A stretch of DNA of 7,825 nucleotides from JAYTXL01 sp043742955. Its GTDB lineage: Bacteria; Verrucomicrobiota; Verrucomicrobiia; Limisphaerales; JAYTXL01. Under the pieces are notes generated by a model, which was given only the letters and a program-made list of their open reading frames with translations, searched no databases and had not been told where the DNA came from. Where the stretch lies: NCBI GenBank assembly GCA_043742955.1, contig JAYTXL010000126.1:1-7825 (forward strand). The letters are read 5' to 3'. Of this stretch, positions 6,247-7,825 are shown piece after piece; positions within the stretch are counted from its first letter, which is position 1, and each line of letters begins with the position of its first letter. The position numbers and the translations under genes were made by a program.

Positions 6247-7825
6247 TCACTGACCTGAGGGCAAGACCGACCGGAAGCCAACACCGCCGTTGTTGAAGCC
6301 CGGGTCGACGTAGCTGCGATACGACGCCCGGCTGTAGTCGGCGTAGTTGGCCCAACTGCCGCCGCGAAGCAACCGATTCGAGCCCGAAGTCGGCCCCTGT
6401 GGGTCAGTCTGTGAACTGCGGCTGTAGCCTCCATGCCTATCCCAGCACCAATTGAACAAATTCCCCGCCATGTCATAGAGTCCATACCCGTTCGCCGCAA
6501 ACGAACCCACCGGGCTGGTGTAGGGAAAAACGCCGTCATTGTAAGCGGGATGATAGCCATAAGGTCCAAGGTCATAACTGTAACCTGCCGGGTAGCCATT
6601 GTAGTTCGCCTGAGCTTGCGAAATGGTGTTGCCCCACGGGAAGCGCTGGCCGCTCAAACCGCCGCGCGCCGCCTTCTCCCACTCGGCCTCCGTCGGCAGC
6701 CGGTAGCCCGCGTTCCACTTCACAAAGCCATTCTGCACGTCCACAATCCCGCTCCGATACACCACGGTCTGGCCAGCATCCGTGTAATAGGCCGTCGCGC
6801 GCCCCTCTTTCTCAGAGCGCGCATTGCACCACTTAACGCAATCATACCAAGTGATGGTTTGCACCGGATGGCCCGCCGCTTTCCCCGAACCAGCGTAGGT
6901 GAAAGAGTAGCCATGCGTCACGGCCCACCCATACACGTCAACCCACAGCGCCTTGGTCACCGGATACCGGTCCATGTAAAACGCGCTCACGTAAACGGAA
7001 TGCAACGGCAACTCATCGCTGTAACCATCCACCGAATCACCCATCGTGAACGAACCGGCGGGGATGAGGGCCATTCCCACCACGGGCGCGCTGATCGCCA
7101 ACTGCGCCACGGTGCTTACTTTCACGCCCTTCGCATTCCGCACTTCCACTGTGTAGTTGCCCGCGTCGTAGCCCTTCACGCGCGGGATACGCAAGGTGGT
7201 CGTCCGCGAGCCGGTACGCAGAATGTCATCCGTCAGATACACGCCGTTGCGCAGCCAGCGATACTCCAGCGGAGCCGCGCCCTTGGCCTCCACGTAGAAG
7301 GTGGCCGCGTCATTGCTCCGCACCGTGAGGGACTGCGGCTGAAGGGTGATGCTCGGAGCCAGCGTGGAACCATTCGTATGCCACAGCACCGTGCGTGGAA
7401 TGAGGTTGAAGGTGTGGCTGGGCTGCTCGCCCCACGCGTCGTCCCACCCCTTGAGGTTCAACGCCACCGTGCTGTCCAGCCCGGTGTAGAGACTCGCCTC
7501 GAAGCTCGCCTCGGCGGGGTTGACCGAGGCGGTGGCCGTAAGACCAAGGTAAGGCTGCACGTCGACCTTCACCCCCGCCACGCTGACAAGAAAGACTGTC
7601 ACCTTGGGCTGGAGCCAGACCCGCGCATCAGCGGTGACTTCCGCCGAGAACACCGGGGCCGTGTAACTGTAGCCCGCCGCCGGATTCTCGAAGGGCGTGC
7701 TCCACCCCTCGGCATCGCTCCACCGTCGGCCCACGAGCAACTCCTTTGTGCCGGTGATGCTGCTGGTCAGCGAGTCCGTGGCCGTGGCGCTCGCGCTGAA
7801 ACCCGCGTTGATTTCATACACGACA
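6247..7825 (-). CDS. Ig and FGE-like (C-type-lectin fold) protein, probable DGR variable protein (5' end cut)
   Basis: The frame is open to the right edge, so the N-terminus is missing; residue numbers below count from the GTG at 7821, which is probably not the true start. Residues 1-150 are beta-rich with small and aromatic residues (VQPYLGLTATASVNPAEASF), like repeats in large secreted surface proteins. Residues 155-244 form an Ig-like domain (PLEYRWLRNGV, then DAGNYTVEVRNAKG). Residues 249-524 are an FGE/sulfatase-modifying-factor domain: ALIPAGSFTMGD, GYRLPTEAEWEKAARGG (372-388), YDMAGNLFNWCWD (449-461) and RLLRGGSW (483-490). True FGE has two catalytic Cys in the segment after RGGS; here it reads ANYADYSRASYR with none, so sulfatase activation is unlikely. 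Its C-terminus shows a DGR-like variable region, and RT sequence follows. The likely role is a surface binding protein with a diversifiable ligand site. Confidence 0.9.
   Translation of the reverse strand, partial: VVYEINAGFSASATATDSLTSSITGTKELLVGRRWSDAEGWSTPFENPAAGYSYTAPVFSAEVTADARVWLQPKVTVFLVSVAGVKVDVQPYLGLTATASVNPAEASFEASLYTGLDSTVALNLKGWDDAWGEQPSHTFNLIPRTVLWHTNGSTLAPSITLQPQSLTVRSNDAATFYVEAKGAAPLEYRWLRNGVYLTDDILRTGSRTTTLRIPRVKGYDAGNYTVEVRNAKGVKVSTVAQLAISAPVVGMALIPAGSFTMGDSVDGYSDELPLHSVYVSAFYMDRYPVTKALWVDVYGWAVTHGYSFTYAGSGKAAGHPVQTITWYDCVKWCNARSEKEGRATAYYTDAGQTVVYRSGIVDVQNGFVKWNAGYRLPTEAEWEKAARGGLSGQRFPWGNTISQAQANYNGYPAGYSYDLGPYGYHPAYNDGVFPYTSPVGSFAANGYGLYDMAGNLFNWCWDRHGGYSRSSQTDPQGPTSGSNRLLRGGSWANYADYSRASYRSYVDPGFNNGGVGFRSVLPSGQ
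6280..6351 (-). other. Candidate DGR variable region (VR)
   Basis: Residues 491-514 of the FGE-like protein follow the conserved RGGSW and precede GFRSVLPSGQ. In this stretch the positions expected to vary use NNY codons: GCC AAC TAC GCC GAC TAC AGC, then TAT, AGC TAC GTC GAC, and TTC AAC AAC GGC GGT GTT. Interspersed constant positions (CGG GCG TCG, CGC, CCG) break the pattern. That is what adenine-directed mutagenesis of AAY codons in a template repeat produces. The 33 bases after it (6247-6279, GC-rich, coding GFRSVLPSGQ and the stop) sit where an IMH-like fixed end would be. No matching template repeat occurs in the window, so the call rests on codon pattern, position and the nearby RT fragment. 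Confidence 0.6.

Noticed and set aside
6177..6599. Minus-strand 140-residue ORF overlapping the end of the FGE-like gene
   Set aside because: It is in a different frame of the well-supported FGE-like coding region, with no motif of its own.
1..7825. CRISPR array, tRNA or rRNA genes
   Set aside because: No regularly spaced direct repeats, cloverleaf-like sequences or conserved rRNA stretches were seen.

Overview
The window reads as a chromosomal segment from an environmental, moderately GC-rich Gram-negative bacterium, most likely a member of the Verrucomicrobiota or a close relative. This placement is inference. It rests on starts that lack clear Shine-Dalgarno sequences, on the styles of the PIN and VOC proteins, and on a secreted Ig plus formylglycine-generating-enzyme-like (FGE-like) protein beside reverse transcriptase sequence. 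No rRNA or other marker fixes the lineage.

Left part, minus strand, positions 4738 to 1: one tightly packed run of genes read right to left. A good sigma70-type promoter (4710-4738) precedes citrate synthase (gltA). Then come the beta subunit of succinyl-CoA synthetase (sucC) after 9 bases, a probable PD-(D/E)XK restriction endonuclease after 3 bases, a phage-type DNA N6-adenine methyltransferase overlapping it by 4 bases (ATGA), a 29-codon relic resembling the N-terminus of a glyoxalase/VOC protein after 21 bases, and a PIN-domain RNase (VapC-like) after 16 bases that runs off the left edge. Two TCA-cycle genes thus seem to share a transcript with a candidate two-gene restriction-modification module and a toxin-like gene. 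No sucD is visible where it would be expected, directly after sucC.

Middle, plus strand, 4839-5816: a secreted zinc N-acetylmuramoyl-L-alanine amidase, transcribed divergently from gltA.

Right part, minus strand, 7825 to about 5870: the remains of what looks like a diversity-generating retroelement (DGR). The large ORF (open at the right edge) has a beta-rich region, an Ig-like domain and a C-terminal FGE/C-type-lectin-like domain. Its last about 25 codons before a GC-rich end have the NNY codon pattern expected of a DGR variable region, and the two catalytic cysteines of true FGE are absent. Just downstream lies a reverse transcriptase fragment holding the LDIHKYFDS and GLPIGNLTSQ motifs, cut off at both ends and lacking the YxDD box. 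A nested inverted repeat sits at its broken 3' end. No template repeat is present in the window, so the cassette is probably a relic or depends on machinery elsewhere.
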